Shown: positions 8,635 to 17,383, numbered from the stretch's first letter. The stretch: DNA of 64,000 nt from Bradyrhizobium erythrophlei (GCF_900129505.1 NZ_LT670818.1:3567001-3631000); one strand, 5' to 3'. Numbers and translations: made by a program. Notes: generated by a model not told the origin, from the letters alone.

Positions 8635-8806
8635 CCGATTGGCGATACGGCGAAAAAGCCTGCGCGGGTCGGTGCGCCGCCATGGCGCAAAGCGGTCCTT
8701 AAGCCAAAGCGTGCCGGCTCGAAGGCGGTCGGCGATCGCTGCTGCGCCCGGCAAGGTGCAGACAAAAGCAGATTTAGGAGCTAGATTGAACAGCCAGGGC
8801 GGGCGG

Positions 8807-8836
8807 CCGCTGAATTGATCCGGATCAATTCAGCGG
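8807..8836. promoter_or_regulatory. 30-bp perfect palindrome centred on a FixK box
   Basis: The core TTGATCCGGATCAA (8815-8828) matches the FixK/FNR consensus perfectly, and the symmetry extends without mismatch to 30 bp. The centre is about 88 bp before the ATG at 8910. With activator binding at the usual -41.5, transcription would start near 8863. It could also form a hairpin in RNA, but no T-run follows. Confidence 0.75.
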
Positions 8837-8909
8837 GACCATTCGGCGTTATTGGCTAACCGCCAGGAACGAGTGCGTCGCGTCAATTCCAGGATGCGAG
8901 GAGCTGTCG

Positions 8910-9104
8910 ATGATCACGTCCAACCTGAGCCGGGTACCCGCCGAACTTCAGCAAAAGAAAGATCCGATCGCAGAGGGCGGCGCGCAGGGTCCGATGTCAC
9001 AGCAAGACGCTGCCGACTGCCACGGCCATGACATGCATCCGCAAAAATTTGTCCGGCTGGTCGGCTGTCATGAAACAAACGCAACCCAGCGGCACGCGGC
9101 CTAG
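8910..9104 (+). CDS. Small Cys/His-containing protein of unknown function, FixK-box promoter
   Basis: A 64-residue frame with a good ribosome-binding site (GCGAGGAG about 10 bases before the ATG). No family is recognised. The C-terminal half carries ADCHGHDMH and LVGCHE, possible metal ligands. The perfect FixK palindrome upstream makes expression under low oxygen plausible. It could be a real small protein or another remnant in this decayed zone; a 68-residue antisense frame covers the same DNA but lacks a signal. Function not assigned. Confidence 0.45.
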   Translation: MITSNLSRVPAELQQKKDPIAEGGAQGPMSQQDAADCHGHDMHPQKFVRLVGCHETNATQRHAA

Positions 9105-9141
9105 GCGCTGGCGCTAGCAAACCAATCGAACCTGCCGCCGC

Positions 9142-9339
9142 TCAGCCCAGCTGGCTGATTTGCTCCCCGGTCACCACGCGCTCGACCTTCTCGGTCTCGC
9201 TCTTGATGCGATAGCACGCGCGTCCGTCCGCCTCAGTCGGCAGGCGCGCGGTAATCGAATAGACGTTGTGCTGCTTGGGGACATCGCGCCCCTGCGGCCG
9301 CAGCAAGACGCTGTCATTGATGGCGTCGTGGTAGGTCAT
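9142..9339 (-). CDS. Small conserved-type hypothetical protein
   Basis: A 65-residue protein beginning MTYHDAINDSVLLRPQG and containing YSITARLPTEADGRACYRI, a compact beta-rich-looking sequence without signal peptide or membrane segment. The start follows the stop of the upstream 125-residue gene by 8 bp, so the two form an operon. The FixK-like box at 9783 may drive the pair. No function recognised. Confidence 0.6.
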   Translation of the reverse strand: MTYHDAINDSVLLRPQGRDVPKQHNVYSITARLPTEADGRACYRIKSETEKVERVVTGEQISQLG

Positions 9340-9347
9340 GTTTCAGT

Positions 9348-9725
9348 TCATTCCCTGGGTTTTCGCAGGTCGATGCGTTCGTCGGCGAATTCCGGTGGAC
9401 CCTCCGTGAGCCGCCGGATGCGGCGTTCGCGTTCCGCGGCGGGAATCGACGGATCGAGCAATTGGTCAATCTGACGGACCGCCAGACTTTCGATATCGAC
9501 GGGATCGCGCCGGGCCGAAACCGGCGGAACCGCCGAGGTCGACGCGTTCAGGCCAAGCTGCACCAATTGCCTGATCGCCTCGGAGCGGGCCATGTCATGC
9601 GCTTCCGCCCAGGCATCGACCGCGGCCGTCATGCCTTCCGACATTTCTACCGCGCTGACGGCATCACGATCCGCGCTCGGACGGCGGATCGGGTGGTCGG
9701 AGTTCTTCCCCCTGGAGTCGGTCAC
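9348..9725 (-). CDS. Hypothetical protein with ribbon-helix-helix-like segment
   Basis: A 125-residue protein. Residues about 26-57 (VEMSEGMTAAVDAWAE, ARSEAIRQLVQLGL) look like the strand-helix-helix of CopG/MetJ-type DNA-binding proteins. The rest is charged and helical (PAAERERRIRRLTEGPPEF). It could be a small transcription factor or antitoxin-like protein, but the downstream 65-residue partner does not resemble a toxin. A FixK-like dyad lies about 58-71 bp upstream of its start. Confidence 0.6.
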   Translation of the reverse strand: MTDSRGKNSDHPIRRPSADRDAVSAVEMSEGMTAAVDAWAEAHDMARSEAIRQLVQLGLNASTSAVPPVSARRDPVDIESLAVRQIDQLLDPSIPAAERERRIRRLTEGPPEFADERIDLRKPRE

Positions 9726-9782
9726 GTTTCAAATCCGCCGATCGACGAGACGGCGATTAAGCGCCTTTATTCCGCCGACGGT

Positions 9783-9796
9783 TTGACTTCGATCAA
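9783..9796. promoter_or_regulatory. FixK-like box before the 9725-9142 operon
   Basis: TTGACTTCGATCAA fits the FixK/FNR pattern with one half-site variation (TTGAC / ATCAA). It lies 58 bp before the start of the leftward RHH-like gene at 9725, suitable for activator placement. It is also 47 bp from the 3' end of the RMD1-family gene, which it cannot serve as promoter. Confidence 0.45.
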
Positions 9797-9842
9797 TGTG
9801 GCTTCGGCGAAATGCGGCAGGCGCTTCCTTGCCAATCGGCGC

Positions 9843-10646
9843 TCAATGCCCATTGCGGGCATAGATCTCGTAGAACGTGACCACGATTTCGAACGCGATC
9901 AGGAATATCACGATCATCTCCAGCCGCAGCGAGCGCTTGGTATCGACGATGTCGGCGAGCCGGCTGGCGGTGTCTGCAATGACCTCCAGCTTCCGATTCA
10001 AGGTCTCCGCGCGTTCGCTCAACTCATATTCGTCCTCCAGCCGCGCATAGAGCCGCTCGAGATCGGGCCGGTCCCACAGCACGTCCGGCTTCTCGCCGAC
10101 GGCGACCCGGCCTGACAGGCGATGCTGAACCAGCAAGGCGTTACCCATCAGCTTGAGAAGGTCGGTCCGGTTTCTCGACGTCTTCCCGAAATTGGCGAGT
10201 TCGCGCGCGAATGGCTCGATCGTATCGAATACGTTGGTCACCTCCCTTTCGTCGCGCCCGAGCACGACGCTCTTGGCCAGCGCGTCGGACACGACGAGCA
10301 GCCGTTCCAGGGAGAATTCCCGCACCTGAATCGGTCCGCCGACCGGGATCGGTTCTTCGGCCTCCTTTGCGACCTGGATCTTTGCCCACTCTTCCTCGCG
10401 AGGCGTGATCTTGCCGAAGGTGCGAGCCTGCAAACGCTCGAGAAATTCCGTCTCCTCGGCGACCGACAGACCGATGAACACCACAACGCCGTAGCGAAAC
10501 AGCACGGCCATGCCGTTTGAGCCGACCCGTACCGCCAGGGGCGCGCTCGACAGGACCTGGCCCTCGAAGCCTGCCGTATTGATGCGGTCGCCGAGCAGAA
10601 TGGCGTGTGCGGTCAGTTGCTGGACATTTGGACCCGGGTTCGTCAT
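9843..10646 (-). CDS. RMD1/YagE (DUF155) family membrane protein
   Basis: A 267-residue protein. The N-terminal part (HAILLGDRINTAGFEG, then GVVVFIGLS) and the long helical middle (ELANFGKTSRNRTDLLKLMGNALLVQHRL, LYARLEDEYELSERAETLNRKLE) match RMD1/DUF155 architecture, ending with a hydrophobic helix near the C-terminus (LEMIVIFLIAFEIVVTFYEIY). Yeast relatives act in mitochondria; the bacterial role is poorly defined. The gene stands alone, leftward, about 150 bp from the end of the molybdenum hydroxylase operon. Confidence 0.8.
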   Translation of the reverse strand: MTNPGPNVQQLTAHAILLGDRINTAGFEGQVLSSAPLAVRVGSNGMAVLFRYGVVVFIGLSVAEETEFLERLQARTFGKITPREEEWAKIQVAKEAEEPIPVGGPIQVREFSLERLLVVSDALAKSVVLGRDEREVTNVFDTIEPFARELANFGKTSRNRTDLLKLMGNALLVQHRLSGRVAVGEKPDVLWDRPDLERLYARLEDEYELSERAETLNRKLEVIADTASRLADIVDTKRSLRLEMIVIFLIAFEIVVTFYEIYARNGH

Positions 10647-10799
10647 CCCCGGAGCGTATCAGACGCGAGCCGATTTTCGATGACGCCCATCAGGCCCATC
10701 GCGGGAATCTGCCCGAGGATTGGACCCACTTTCCCAAACAAAATGCCGCCAAGTCGAAGACCTCGCGGCATTCTCTTCGAAGTTCCTCGGTTGCGAGCC

Positions 10800-13064
10800 T
10801 TAACCCGTCGTCACGAGGTCGTCGATCCCGATCGGGAAGCGACGCACCCGCGTGCCCGTGGCGTGCCAGACAGCGTTGGCGACCGCGCCGGCCGAGCCGG
10901 TGATACCGATTTCACCGACGCCCTTGATGCCCAGCGCATTCACGTGGGGATCGTATTCGTCGATCATCAGGGCCTCCATCGGCGGCACGTCGGCGTTGAC
11001 CGGGACGTGGTACTCGGCGAAGTCGGCGTTGAGGATCCGGCCGGAGCGGCGGTCGGTGACGGCCTGTTCGTGCAGGGCAAAGGACATGCCCCAGATCATG
11101 CCGCCGAAAATCTGGCTCTGCACCATTCGGGGATTGATGATCCGTCCCACGGCGAACGCGCCGACCATGCGGGTGACGCGAATCTGGCCCAGATCAGGAT
11201 CCACCTTGACCTCGGCGAACACGGCGCCGTGGGCATGCATCGCGTAGGTCGATTGCGCCGCGGGGTCGGGGCCGCCCTTGCCGCTGGCCTCGATCTGCGC
11301 AAGGCCGGCGCGCGTGAGAATATCGACATAGCTCTCGCTGCGCATTTCATCGTCGCGGCGGAACAGCCGTCCGTCGCGCGCGGTCACGCCTGCATTGCCC
11401 GCGCCGAACAGAGGTGAGCGCTCGTCGCCGGTGGCGAGATCGGCGAGTTTGGCGATTACCGCTGCGCCTGCATTGTGGATCGCCATGCCGGCGGTCGCGG
11501 TGTGGGCCGAGCCGCCGGCGATGCCGGCGTCCGGCAGATCCGAGGTGCCCGACCTGAACTCCACTTGATCGATGTCGAGCCCGAGCCCATCGGCCGCGAT
11601 CTGCGCGAGCGCGGTCCAGGCGCCCTGGCCCATGTCGTGGGCTCCGATCTCCATCAGCCCCGAGCCGTCGCTGCGCACCGCCGCGCGCGCCTCGGCCGCA
11701 AACATCAGTGCGGGAAAGGTCGCCGTGCCCATGCCCCAGCCGACGAGCAGGCCGGCGTCGTCACGCATCTGGCGTGGGTCGAGCGGACGCCTGGCCCAGC
11801 CGAAGCGCTCGGCGCCCTGCGCGTAGCATTGACGCAGCGCCTTCGACGAAAACGGCTTGCCGGAGATCGGCTCGACCTCGGCATAGTTCTTGAGGCGGAT
11901 GGTGAGAGGGTCGATTCGGCAGGCCCATGCCGCCTCGTCGATCGCGCTCTCCAGCGCAATCGATCCGGTGGCCTCGCCGGGAGCGCGCATGAACAGCGGC
12001 GTGCCGGTGTCGAGGCGAACCGCCTCGTGCGACGTGGCGATGGCGGGGCTCGCGTAGAGCGTATGCGAGGCGTCGGCGGCCGGCTCGTAGAAATCATCGA
12101 AGCTGCTGGTTGCGACCCTGGCGTGATGGTCGATCGCGGTCAGCAAGCCGTCGCCGTCGAGGCCGATGCGAAGCCGTTGGCGGGAGGCCGAGCGATGGCC
12201 CACCGGCCCGTACATGTGTTCACGGCGCAGCACGAGTTTCACCGGCTTATTGACCAGCCGCGCCGCCAGGATGCCGAGCACCTGCGGCCCGGATATCAGG
12301 CCCTTGGAGCCGAAGCCGCCGCCGAGGAAGGGGCTGCGGATATGGATATTGTCCGGCGAGATGCCGAATATTCCCGCGAGCCGCCCCTGGGCGATGGCGA
12401 GACCCTGGCTCGGCGTATCGATCGAGAGCTTATCGCCGTCCCACACAGCGACGATGGCGTGCGGCTCCATGGCATTGTGGTACTGGGCCGGCGTCTCGTA
12501 GGTCGCATCGATGCGCTTCGACGCCGTGGCCAAACCCGCTTCCACATCGCCGCGCCGCATTTCGGAAGGATTGCCGACGCCCACGACAGGCGGAACGAAA
12601 CTTTCGCCGCTGTCCAGCCCGATGCGGGCCGGCAGCACGTCGTATCGCGGCGCGAGCAGGGCGGCACCTTCGGTCGCGGCCTCCAGTGTTTCGGCGATCA
12701 CGACCGCGATCGGCTGGTTGGCGTAGCGAACCTGATCGTTCTGCAGGAGATCGAGCCGGAACATGAAGGGGTTGGTCTTGGCGTCGGGATCCTCGGCGAG
12801 CGCTGGCCGGTTGGCGGAGGTCATGACTTCGACGACGCCGGCGTGGGCCTTGGCTGCCCGGACGTCGAGAGAAGTCACGCGCCCGCGGGCGATGCTGCTG
12901 ACCGCGAGAACGGCATAGAGCATTCCGGGCGCATGGTTGTCGGCGGCGTAACGCGCTTCTCCCTTGACCTTCAGAATGCCTTCACGGCGGGTCAGCGGCT
13001 GACCGATATTCGAGCCATGCCGCGCATGGGCAGGGGTTTCAGCAAGTCTGATGTCAGGCGTCAT
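10800..13064 (-). CDS. Molybdopterin-binding subunit of a PaoC/XdhB-type oxidoreductase
   Basis: A 754-residue protein of the xanthine oxidase family large subunit. It has an aldehyde oxidase alpha/beta-hammerhead domain (residues about 25-135), cofactor-binding stretches (FLGGGFGSKG, RAPGEATGSIALE, GAHDMGQGAWTALAQIAADGLG) and the catalytic glutamate near the end (KGVGEIGITGSAGAVANAV). It would hydroxylate aldehydes or aromatic/heterocyclic substrates, passing electrons via the 2Fe-2S and FAD subunits encoded just upstream. Its start overlaps the FAD-subunit stop by 4 bp. No Tat signal is visible, which suggests a cytoplasmic enzyme, whereas E. coli PaoABC is periplasmic. Substrate unknown. 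Confidence 0.9.
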   Translation of the reverse strand: MTPDIRLAETPAHARHGSNIGQPLTRREGILKVKGEARYAADNHAPGMLYAVLAVSSIARGRVTSLDVRAAKAHAGVVEVMTSANRPALAEDPDAKTNPFMFRLDLLQNDQVRYANQPIAVVIAETLEAATEGAALLAPRYDVLPARIGLDSGESFVPPVVGVGNPSEMRRGDVEAGLATASKRIDATYETPAQYHNAMEPHAIVAVWDGDKLSIDTPSQGLAIAQGRLAGIFGISPDNIHIRSPFLGGGFGSKGLISGPQVLGILAARLVNKPVKLVLRREHMYGPVGHRSASRQRLRIGLDGDGLLTAIDHHARVATSSFDDFYEPAADASHTLYASPAIATSHEAVRLDTGTPLFMRAPGEATGSIALESAIDEAAWACRIDPLTIRLKNYAEVEPISGKPFSSKALRQCYAQGAERFGWARRPLDPRQMRDDAGLLVGWGMGTATFPALMFAAEARAAVRSDGSGLMEIGAHDMGQGAWTALAQIAADGLGLDIDQVEFRSGTSDLPDAGIAGGSAHTATAGMAIHNAGAAVIAKLADLATGDERSPLFGAGNAGVTARDGRLFRRDDEMRSESYVDILTRAGLAQIEASGKGGPDPAAQSTYAMHAHGAVFAEVKVDPDLGQIRVTRMVGAFAVGRIINPRMVQSQIFGGMIWGMSFALHEQAVTDRRSGRILNADFAEYHVPVNADVPPMEALMIDEYDPHVNALGIKGVGEIGITGSAGAVANAVWHATGTRVRRFPIGIDDLVTTG

Positions 13065-14113
13065 GCGGGCACTCCGGATACGGATGCGAAGGGGGAAGCG
13101 GGGAGGGCGGGAATTCGCGCCGGCGTTCCGGCGGCGGCGAGCGTGAGCGTCCGCACGATGATGCGTTTTGCCAGCTCGATCTTGAATAGATTCTCGCCGG
13201 AAGGTTTTGCTTCCGTCAGTGCCGCTTCGGCCGCGGGGCGGAAACTGGCCGTATCGGCGCTAGCCCCGACAAGGATCTTTTCCGCCGCATGGGCGCGCCA
13301 GGGTTTGGCGGCGACGCCGCCGAGTGCGAGCCGCGCATCGCTGATTTTGCCCGCTTCGATCCGCAGGCAAGCAGCGGCCGAGACGATGGCGAAAGCATAG
13401 GAGGTGCGTTCGCGGATTTTGAGATAGCGGGCATGCGCCGAGAACGCACGGGCCGCGGCCGGCAGCCGCAGCGCGACGATCAAATCGCCGGGCTCGAGCA
13501 GACTTTCCCGCGCAGGCGTATCGCCGGGCAGACAATGAAGTGCCTCGAGCGCGACTTCGCGCCGGCCGCTTCTGCCTTCGATCTCGACGACCGCGTCGAG
13601 TGCGACCAGCGGCACGCAGAAATCCGATGGGTGGGTGGCGATGCAGGCCTCGCTCCAGCCGAGCACGGCGTGCAGCCGGTTCTCGCCGTTGCGGGCATCG
13701 CAGCCGGTGCCTGGTTCGCGTTTGTTGCAGGCGCTGGCAGTATCGTAGAAATACCCGCAACGCGTTCGCTGCAACAGATTGCCGCCGACGGTCGCGGCGT
13801 TGCGAAGTTGGGCGGAAGCGCCCGACAACAACGCCTCGGCCACCGCCGGATACGATCTTGCAAAATCCGGATCGTGTGCGAGATCGGCGTTGCGAACCAG
13901 CGCACCGATGCGGATGCCGCCGTCGGTCGTCCGTTCGATGCGGTCGAGCCCGGGCAGCCGCGTGACGTCGACCAGGCGGTCCGGACGGGTGACGCCGCCC
14001 TTCATCAAGTCGAGCAGGTTGGTGCCGGAGGCGAGATAGGCAGCACCTGGTGCGGCCGCGGCGGCGATGGCGTCCGGAACGGTCGCGGGCCGGACATATT
14101 CGAAGTTTTTCAT
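13061..14113 (-). CDS. FAD-binding subunit of the molybdenum hydroxylase (PaoB-like)
   Basis: A 350-residue protein. Start chosen at 14113 (MKNFEYVRPATVPDAI); the frame is open further upstream only through the 2Fe-2S gene. FAD-binding motifs are YLASGTNLLDLMK and ATVGGNLLQRTRC. The cysteines in RCGYFYDTASACNKREPGTG and the GCDAR that follows match the extra [4Fe-4S] cluster insertion of PaoB-type subunits. It relays electrons from the Mo/Fe-S part to the acceptor. It overlaps both neighbours by 4 bp in one operon. Confidence 0.9.
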   Translation of the reverse strand: MKNFEYVRPATVPDAIAAAAAPGAAYLASGTNLLDLMKGGVTRPDRLVDVTRLPGLDRIERTTDGGIRIGALVRNADLAHDPDFARSYPAVAEALLSGASAQLRNAATVGGNLLQRTRCGYFYDTASACNKREPGTGCDARNGENRLHAVLGWSEACIATHPSDFCVPLVALDAVVEIEGRSGRREVALEALHCLPGDTPARESLLEPGDLIVALRLPAAARAFSAHARYLKIRERTSYAFAIVSAAACLRIEAGKISDARLALGGVAAKPWRAHAAEKILVGASADTASFRPAAEAALTEAKPSGENLFKIELAKRIIVRTLTLAAAGTPARIPALPASPFASVSGVPA

Positions 14114-14607
14114 GCGGAGCGCCTCTGGTTGGCGGTGGCGAGCGTTTGCTGGGCGTCGAGCACCGCTTTGGTGATGCCCGCATAGGCGCCGCACCGGCAC
14201 AGGTTTCCGCTCATGCATTCGCGGATACGCTCGGGGTCGTTGCCGGCCTGGGCTTCCTCGATCAGGCCGATCGCGCTCATGATCTGGCCGGGCGTGCAAA
14301 AGCCGCACTGAAAGCCGTCATGCGCGATGAAGGCGGCCTGCACCGGATGCAGCTGGTCGCCGCGCGCGACGCCTTCGATGGTGAGGATATCGGCGCCGTC
14401 GTGACTCACCGCCAAAGCGAGGCACGAGTTGATACGACGACCGTCGACCAGAATTGTGCAGGCTCCGCATTGACCGCGGTCGCATCCCTTTTTGGTGCCG
14501 GTGAGATCGAGGCGCTCTCGCAGGAGGTCGAGCAGCGTGACGCGCGGGTCTGAAAGCTCGACGTCCCGCCGTACACCATTCACGGTGAGGCCGATGGAGA
14601 GGTTCAT
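14110..14607 (-). CDS. 2Fe-2S subunit of the molybdenum hydroxylase (PaoA-like)
   Basis: A 165-residue protein with the two-cluster layout of xanthine oxidase small subunits: the plant-ferredoxin-like cluster (KKGCDRGQCGACTILVDGRR, then INSC) and the helical cluster (CGFCTPGQIMSAI, then CMSGNLCRCGAYAGI). It is the promoter-proximal gene of the leftward three-gene operon. E. coli PaoA carries a Tat leader; here the protein begins MNLSIGLTVNGVRRDVEL without one. Divergent from the TetR gene, 244 bp away. Confidence 0.92.
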   Translation of the reverse strand: MNLSIGLTVNGVRRDVELSDPRVTLLDLLRERLDLTGTKKGCDRGQCGACTILVDGRRINSCLALAVSHDGADILTIEGVARGDQLHPVQAAFIAHDGFQCGFCTPGQIMSAIGLIEEAQAGNDPERIRECMSGNLCRCGAYAGITKAVLDAQQTLATANQRRSA

Positions 14608-14700
14608 GCAGGGCTCCGATCAATGCTATGGTGAAAATCAGTTCGCAACCGCCGAAGGGGATCGGCGGGTATGTCCCGGTCTGGCGTTGATTTTCATATA

Positions 14701-14715
14701 CGGAGGCATCCTCCG
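14701..14715. promoter_or_regulatory. Possible TetR operator between paoABC-like operon and regulator
   Basis: CGGAGGCATCCTCCG is a 6-bp dyad with a 3-bp spacer in the divergent intergenic space, about 95 bp from the 2Fe-2S gene start. Position and symmetry fit a TetR-family operator, but there is only one copy and no independent support. Confidence 0.3.
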
Positions 14716-14851
14716 CTTTTCAAGGGCGGGACGCAGCCGTATCTTGATCTGGAAAAGTGCCGCGGTGTTTTCAAAAAAGGGTATGCTCGAACAAAGAGAT
14801 GAGATGATGATCCGGCCGCAAGTAATCGGATTGTGATCCGGAAATATTTTG

Positions 14852-15532
14852 ATGGAAACGCCCTCCGCAGCAATTGCTCGAAAGCCGCGCGCCGATGCGA
14901 TCCGCAACCGCGAGCGCGTGCTGGAGGCTGCCAAGGCCGTGTTCAGTGCCGGCGGCCCGGACGCGAGCCTCGAGGCGGTGGCGCGGCGGGCCGGAGTCGG
15001 CATCGGGACGCTCTATCGCCACTTCCCGACGCGCGAGGCCCTGTTCGAGGCCGTCTATCGGCGCGAAGTGCAGCAGCTCTCGGAACTGGCGGAATCGTTG
15101 AAGAGCGAGGCGGACCCGGTCGACGCCTTGCGTCGCTGGCTGCGGTCCAATGTCGAATTCGTCGCCACCAAGAAGGGCATGTCGGCGGCGCTGGCGCTCG
15201 CGGTGCAAAGCTCGTCGGAACTCACCGCCTTTTCGTTCGAGCGCCTGACCAAGGCGGTCGGCGCCTTGCTGGACCGGGCCGTCGCCGCCGGCGAGATCCG
15301 CTCCGACATCAGCCCGGAAGACATTCTGCGGGCGCTCGTCGGCATGTGCTACCTGCACGACCAGCCAGGCTGGCAGAAGAGCGTGGTGCGACTGCTCGAT
15401 GTCTTCGTCGATGGCCTGCGGCTGCGTACCAATGCGGGCAAAAAGACGACGCGGGTGTCGCCCCGCAACGAAGCGACAAAGACCGTGAAGCACAGGCCAC
15501 CGCCGCGTGGATCACGCAACAGCCGCAAATAA
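14852..15532 (+). CDS. TetR/AcrR-family transcriptional regulator
   Basis: A 226-residue protein. The N-terminal helix-turn-helix is typical (RERVLEAAKAVFSAGG, SLEAVARRAGVGIGTLYRHF, PTREALFEAVY). The remainder is the helical ligand domain, ending in a basic Arg/Lys-rich tail. ATG at 14852 is preferred to the in-frame TTG just before it. It is divergent from the molybdenum hydroxylase operon, the classic arrangement for a repressor sensing that enzyme's substrate; this link is inference. Confidence 0.9.
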   Translation: METPSAAIARKPRADAIRNRERVLEAAKAVFSAGGPDASLEAVARRAGVGIGTLYRHFPTREALFEAVYRREVQQLSELAESLKSEADPVDALRRWLRSNVEFVATKKGMSAALALAVQSSSELTAFSFERLTKAVGALLDRAVAAGEIRSDISPEDILRALVGMCYLHDQPGWQKSVVRLLDVFVDGLRLRTNAGKKTTRVSPRNEATKTVKHRPPPRGSRNSRK

Positions 15533-15639
15533 AGATCAGGCTTTGGTGTTATGACGCCCAGGTCGCACCATTTGATTGAACCCGAAATCCAATCCACCCG
15601 TATTTGTTTGACATCAAGAATCCGGATCATCCCGCGCCC

Positions 15640-16794
15640 ATGAGCACAAAAGGCGGCAGCGACGGTTTCTACGGCAGCATTCCGGTCTTTCGCGGCTTTG
15701 CCAGCCTGATGGACCCGGCGCTCTATTCGCCGCTGCCGGACGACTGGCGCATCGGCGTCGCCGATATCGTGGAATCGACCAAGGCGATCGCGGAGGCGCG
15801 TTACAAGGCGGTCAACATGGCCGGCGCCGCCGTGATCGCGGCGATCACCAACGCGCTGGGGGGACGCGAATTTCCGTTCGTGTTCGGCGGTGATGGCGCC
15901 AGTTTTGCCGTATCGCCGGAGGATTTCGAGGCTGCCCGCGAAGCGCTGGCGGCGACCGCGACCTGGGTCAAGGACGATCTCAATCTGGCGATGCGGGTGG
16001 CGCTGGTGCCGGTCGCAGCCGTTCGCGCGCAAGGCCTCGATGTTCGCGTCGCCCGGTTCGGGCCGTCGCCAAATTTGTCCTACGCGATGTTCTCCGGCGG
16101 CGGTCTCGGCTGGGCGGAAGCGGCGATGAAGCGCGGCGAGTTCAAAGTCGAGGTCGCGCCATCGGGCACGCAGCCCGATCTCACCGGCCTGTCGTGCCGG
16201 TTCGAGGAAATTCCTTCCGCACGCGGGATCATCCTCTCGGTGCTGGTAGTGCCCGCGCGGAATGCCGACGACGGCGCCTTTCGCAAAGTGATCGAGGACG
16301 TCATTGCGCTGGTCGAGCGCAGTCCGGATGCGGGGCGGCCGGTGCCCCCCGGCGGCCCGCCGCTGCGATGGCCACCGGCCGGCGTCGATTACGAGGCGCG
16401 CGCGCAGCGCGGAGGGTCGTTATTGAAGCGACGCGCCGGCGTGCTCGCGCATACGCTGTTTGTCTATCTCATCATGCGCTACGGCATCAAGGTTGGCGGC
16501 TTCGTCCCGAAGACCTATGTGCGGCAGGTGGTGGAGAATTCCGACTTCCGCAAATATGACGACGGATTGCGGATGATCCTCGACTGCACCGGCGAATTGG
16601 AAAGCGCGCTGACCAGGCGGCTCTTGCAAGCGGCTTCCGCAGGCGTCGCGCGCTATGGCCTGCACCGGCAGGACGCCGCGATGATGACCTGCTTTACGCC
16701 CTCGGCGCTGCGCAGTGACCACGTGCATTTCATCGACGGCGCCCGCGGCGGCTACGCCTCGGCGGCGACGGCACTAAAGGCGACGCCAGCCTGA
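15640..16794 (+). CDS. DUF3095 family protein (cyclase-like fold)
   Basis: A 384-residue protein from the ATG at 15640; an in-frame TTG at 15604 would add 12 residues. Conserved DUF3095 segments are FYGSIPVFRGFASLMDP, WRIGVADIVESTKAI, NALGGREFPFVFGGDGASF and TKVGGFVP-like KVGGFVPKTYVRQVVENSDFRK. The FGGDGASF and ADIVESTKAI segments resemble nucleotidyl-cyclase/GGDEF folds, so nucleotide chemistry is possible, but no function is established. Stands alone on the + strand, 2 bp from the convergent DUF2147 gene. Confidence 0.85.
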   Translation: MSTKGGSDGFYGSIPVFRGFASLMDPALYSPLPDDWRIGVADIVESTKAIAEARYKAVNMAGAAVIAAITNALGGREFPFVFGGDGASFAVSPEDFEAAREALAATATWVKDDLNLAMRVALVPVAAVRAQGLDVRVARFGPSPNLSYAMFSGGGLGWAEAAMKRGEFKVEVAPSGTQPDLTGLSCRFEEIPSARGIILSVLVVPARNADDGAFRKVIEDVIALVERSPDAGRPVPPGGPPLRWPPAGVDYEARAQRGGSLLKRRAGVLAHTLFVYLIMRYGIKVGGFVPKTYVRQVVENSDFRKYDDGLRMILDCTGELESALTRRLLQAASAGVARYGLHRQDAAMMTCFTPSALRSDHVHFIDGARGGYASAATALKATPA

Positions 16795-16796
16795 AA

Positions 16797-17240
16797 TCAG
16801 CGCGCCGAGCGCGTCCAGGTCTCGCCGCCGCACAGCGCGCCGACGCAGCCTTCGACCTTCAGCGCATCCGGGCCCGCCACCGAAATGTTGCTGGCATAGC
16901 TGTTGCCGTCGTCGGCGTTGTAGATCGGCCCCGACCATTTGTCCGGACCGGACGGGCGCATGCCGCTGAACAGCGGCAGCCCGATCATCGGGCGCCTGGC
17001 CAGCGCTGGATTGGGATTCTTGTCATCGACCTGGCGCTTTCCGGTCGCAGGATTGATGGGATCCTTCAGCCAGATCACGACCCCGCAAATGCCGCCGCTG
17101 CATTTGCTGACGCGCACCTTGGCGTCGCCCGCCTGTGTCAGCCAAATTCCGCTGACTTCCCCGCCAGACTGCGCCCTTGCAATCGGCGCCGCGAGCAACA
17201 GCGCCAAGGTCGTAACGATAAAGCTAAATCTGCACGCCAT
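16797..17240 (-). CDS. DUF2147 domain secreted protein
   Basis: A 147-residue protein from the ATG at 17240, which directly begins a signal peptide (FIVTTLALLLAAPIARAQ). The mature part has GIWLTQAGDAKVRVSKC, GICGVVIWLKDP and the C-terminal CVGALCGGETWTR, the DUF2147 pattern of a small periplasmic beta-barrel-like protein with cysteine pairs. Function unknown in the family; exported location is predicted from the signal peptide. Confidence 0.85.
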   Translation of the reverse strand: MACRFSFIVTTLALLLAAPIARAQSGGEVSGIWLTQAGDAKVRVSKCSGGICGVVIWLKDPINPATGKRQVDDKNPNPALARRPMIGLPLFSGMRPSGPDKWSGPIYNADDGNSYASNISVAGPDALKVEGCVGALCGGETWTRSAR

Positions 17241-17383
17241 CGGGCCCCCCAAAAAAGCAGGCCTGCTTAGCAGTAAATCCGGCGCGTGCAATGGCATATT
17301 CGCTGCTGATCACAGCGTTGACAGGGCTTTGATCGGATTGGCAGGTATGCACGCCGGTGCGTGCCCATGGCCGCGCGCAGGGC

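Noticed and set aside
8545..8754. 69-codon minus-strand frame in the decayed region
   Set aside because: It overlaps the Crp/Fnr open frame in another frame, and no start signal or family was seen.
8914..9120. 68-codon minus-strand frame overlapping the 8910 ORF
   Set aside because: The + strand ORF has a ribosome-binding site and a FixK promoter; the antisense has neither.
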